A stretch of DNA of 55,897 bases from Opitutales bacterium (GTDB taxonomy: Bacteria; Verrucomicrobiota; Verrucomicrobiia; Opitutales; Oceanipulchritudinaceae). Position numbers and translations under genes: made by a program. Location of the stretch: NCBI GenBank assembly GCA_007133065.1, contig SLNJ01000103.1:1-55897 (forward strand), in the 5' to 3' direction. Under the pieces are notes generated by a model. That model made no database searches. It was given only the letters and a program-made list of their open reading frames with translations, and was not told the origin of the DNA. Position 1 is the stretch's first letter. Every line of letters starts with the position of its first letter. Below are positions 54,172 to 55,897 of this stretch, one piece after another.

Positions 54172-55320
54172 TCATTGCGGCGGATTTGGTTGTACGCTTC
54201 CGGCTTTTCTTTTGTGACCGGCGCGACGGGGAGCGCGGGGAAGGGTGATATGGAAGGTCGTTCCAGCCCCGAGTTTGGACTCGAACGCGATCGAGCCGCC
54301 ATGGCTGTCGATAATCGATTTGGCGATGGCGGTTCCAAGCCCTGTTCCTGCGCTCTTTCCCATGGTTACAAACGGCTCGAACATCCGGGTTCGAATCTCT
54401 TCGGGTATCCCGACACCGGTGTCCCGGATTCCCAGGTAGACCTGAGATTTGCTCAGCGCCTTCCCCTCGATCTCTATCCGCCCCGGGGCGCCCTCCGGGA
54501 TGGCGTCGATGGCATTGCTGACGAGATTCTGAAGTACCCGTATCACCTTCGATTCCTCTCCCATGATGTAGACCTCCTCGCACGTGACCTGGATGGTGAT
54601 GCGGCCGCTCTCGAAAAACGGGGAATTGAGCGCGTGGAAACGATCGATGACCTCGCTCAACTTGAGAACCGAGAGTTCCGGAGCGTGTTGGCCGCGGGAG
54701 TATTCGCCGATTTCCGAAGCCATTGCCACCATCCGGTCGACCTGTTCCCGGATGTTTGAACAGAGCTCGCGGGTGCGTTCGTCTGCGTGAAGCTGCTCGA
54801 TCAGCTGTGCATGCAGGCTGATCAGGCAGAAGGGATTCTTGAAGTCGTGGATGATGCTGTTGATCATGTTTCCAACGATGGCAAGCTTCTCCTTTTGCAG
54901 CATGTCGTGGAGATAGTGATCGGTCGTGTCGCGCAGATGCTTGATGATTCCCTTGAGGATGTCCTCGATCGGCCCGGGAAGCTCCCGGAGGTATTCCTCG
55001 AGACTCTCCGCGGGAATCCGGGCCAGCGTGGCAGATCCCTGGGAAACGGCGCGAAGGGCGCGCGTTTGACGCGTAATGACGCCGATTTCGCCGAAGAACT
55101 CCCCTTGCTGCGAACTGCTCACCGTGTAGTAGGCGCCGTTTGGAAGGCGCTTGCGAAAGGCAACCTCACCCTCCAGCACGAGAAACAGGCCGTCCGGTTC
55201 GCTGCCCTCTTCAAATATAATCTCCTCATCCCCGTAATCCTGCACGTGCGCCTTTTTCGTCAGAGGGTCGATGTTGCTTTCACAAAGAACCTGAAAAAAT
55301 GGATGAGACTGCAATTCCAT
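54172..55320 (-). CDS. Cyclic-nucleotide-binding domain histidine kinase
   Basis: The 382-residue cytoplasmic protein has a cNMP-binding-type domain (about 10-125: EEIIFEEGSEPDGLFLVLEG, GEFFGEIG) followed by a HisKA region (SIIHDFKNPF) and HATPase_c (NLVSNAIDAIPEG, DTGVGIPEE, GTGLGTAIAKSI). There are no membrane segments. It would sense a small ligand or redox state and phosphorylate an unknown regulator. The Gly/Arg/Pro tail is short. It is divergent from the aminotransferase gene. Confidence 0.92.
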   Translation of the reverse strand: MELQSHPFFQVLCESNIDPLTKKAHVQDYGDEEIIFEEGSEPDGLFLVLEGEVAFRKRLPNGAYYTVSSSQQGEFFGEIGVITRQTRALRAVSQGSATLARIPAESLEEYLRELPGPIEDILKGIIKHLRDTTDHYLHDMLQKEKLAIVGNMINSIIHDFKNPFCLISLHAQLIEQLHADERTRELCSNIREQVDRMVAMASEIGEYSRGQHAPELSVLKLSEVIDRFHALNSPFFESGRITIQVTCEEVYIMGEESKVIRVLQNLVSNAIDAIPEGAPGRIEIEGKALSKSQVYLGIRDTGVGIPEEIRTRMFEPFVTMGKSAGTGLGTAIAKSIIDSHGGSIAFESKLGAGTTFHITLPRAPRRAGHKRKAGSVQPNPPQ

Positions 55321-55442
55321 GGGCGCGTGATGGTCGTATGATTGAGTTGAATGATCCTATTGCGACGATATTTTCAGTCCAGCGCAAAATCCGGCCTCAT
55401 TTGTCTGTTGCCAATTCGCCGCCGCTTCACATTTCTGACGCC

Positions 55443-55897
55443 ATGCAAGTATTTATCAACGGCTCCTTCTACGATCAGGCGGACGCCAAAATATCCGTTT
55501 TCGACCACGGGTTGCTTTATGGGGACGGTATATTCGAAGGGATTCGTCTCTACCAGAGGTGTATTTTTCGCCTGGACGAGCATCTGGAGAGGCTCGAGTG
55601 CTCAGCCAAGGCGCTCATGTTGAAGCTGCCGTGGTCGCGCGCGGAAATCGCCTCGGCGGCGTGCGAGGCGTGCCGGATCAACGGCCTGGTCGACGGATAT
55701 ATCCGGATGATCGTGACGCGCGGGTGCGGTACCCTCGGGCTCAATCCGAATACCTGTTCCGATCCCCAGCTGATCATTATCGCGGACAAGATCTCGCTTT
55801 ACCCGGAGCAGTATTACGAACAAGGCCTGAAGCTGATCACGGCGCCGACACGCCGGGTCAATCCCGCTGCGCTTCCCCCGATGGTAAAATCTCTGAA
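55443..55897 (+). CDS. ilvE: Branched-chain aminotransferase (class IV PLP), N-terminal part, cut by the right edge
   Basis: The ATG at 55443 opens a frame that continues past the window, with 151 codons visible. The sequence reads MQVFINGSFYDQADAKISVF and continues with DHGLLYGDGIFEGIRLY and FRLDEHLERL, hallmark class IV aminotransferase motifs. The PLP lysine lies outside the window. It may be IlvE or the related D-amino acid/4-amino-4-deoxychorismate lyase type; IlvE is favoured by the RMIVTRGCG segment. Confidence 0.85.
   Translation, partial: MQVFINGSFYDQADAKISVFDHGLLYGDGIFEGIRLYQRCIFRLDEHLERLECSAKALMLKLPWSRAEIASAACEACRINGLVDGYIRMIVTRGCGTLGLNPNTCSDPQLIIIADKISLYPEQYYEQGLKLITAPTRRVNPAALPPMVKSL

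Noticed and set aside
1..55897. CRISPR arrays, insertion sequences, phage genes or att sites
   Set aside because: I saw no regularly spaced repeats, transposase motifs or integrase genes; the only tandem repeat is within a coding sequence.

Overview
The window looks like a chromosomal segment of a GC-rich bacterium of the PVC group, most likely Verrucomicrobiota (Opitutae-like). The lineage call is inference. It rests on a giant pilin-like protein with the RGF...ALEEAIAALQ N-terminus common in that phylum, a PEP-CTERM protein with an exosortase-EpsI fusion, a sugar phosphate isomerase/epimerase, and a one-piece tmRNA. Two hydrogenase operons point to an anaerobic, fermentative or facultative life style.

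Region 1 (1-3.6 kb) is a metal/redox edge. It holds a PII-like gene running off the left end, a small membrane protein, a Cu(+)-type P1B ATPase whose two metal-binding domains have an unusual S-D-H-C motif, and a DsrE-like protein.

Region 2 (3.9-23.0 kb) is the core of the window. The first operon is a trimeric NAD(P)-linked [FeFe] hydrogenase (NuoE-like, NuoF-GltD fusion, HydA). After a degraded aldo/keto reductase remnant and a strong sigma-70-like promoter comes a group 3-like [NiFe] hydrogenase operon: hoxY, hoxH, maturation protease, NuoE-like, a second NuoF-GltD fusion, a HoxU-like subunit, and then the complete hypA-B-F-C-D-E set. Both fusion proteins are 1061 aa and both overlap the preceding NuoE-like gene by 14 nt, so the two diaphorase modules look like paralogues carrying two unrelated catalytic modules. 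The GltD part adds an FAD/NADPH-binding unit to an FMN/NADH unit. This predicts complexes that connect H2, NAD(H), NADP(H) and possibly ferredoxin, that is, electron-bifurcating enzymes. No hydE/F/G maturation genes for the [FeFe] enzyme lie in the window.

Region 3 (23-30.8 kb) is mixed: a DMT transporter, a TonB-dependent receptor, a beta-propeller protein, an OsmC protein, the tmRNA gene ssrA (tag ANEEYALAA), a TIM-barrel isomerase/epimerase and a discoidin-like secreted protein.

Region 4 (31-48.3 kb) is an envelope region. It has an exopolysaccharide export/polymerisation operon (outer membrane barrel, Wza-like, Wzc-like tyrosine kinase, Wzy/O-antigen-ligase-like protein with repeats), an exosortase, a PEP-CTERM protein, a YdjM-like membrane protein, the giant pilin-like protein with a small partner, and a secreted Glu/Pro/Thr repeat protein under a near-consensus sigma-54 promoter. 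A clear intrinsic terminator and an orphan histidine kinase follow.

Region 5 (48.2-55.9 kb) holds a CCA-adding enzyme, a receiver-PP2C-anti-sigma protein with a STAS partner (partner-switching module), phosphate acetyltransferase with a separate P-loop/DRTGG protein, a cNMP-binding histidine kinase, and the start of a branched-chain aminotransferase cut by the right edge.
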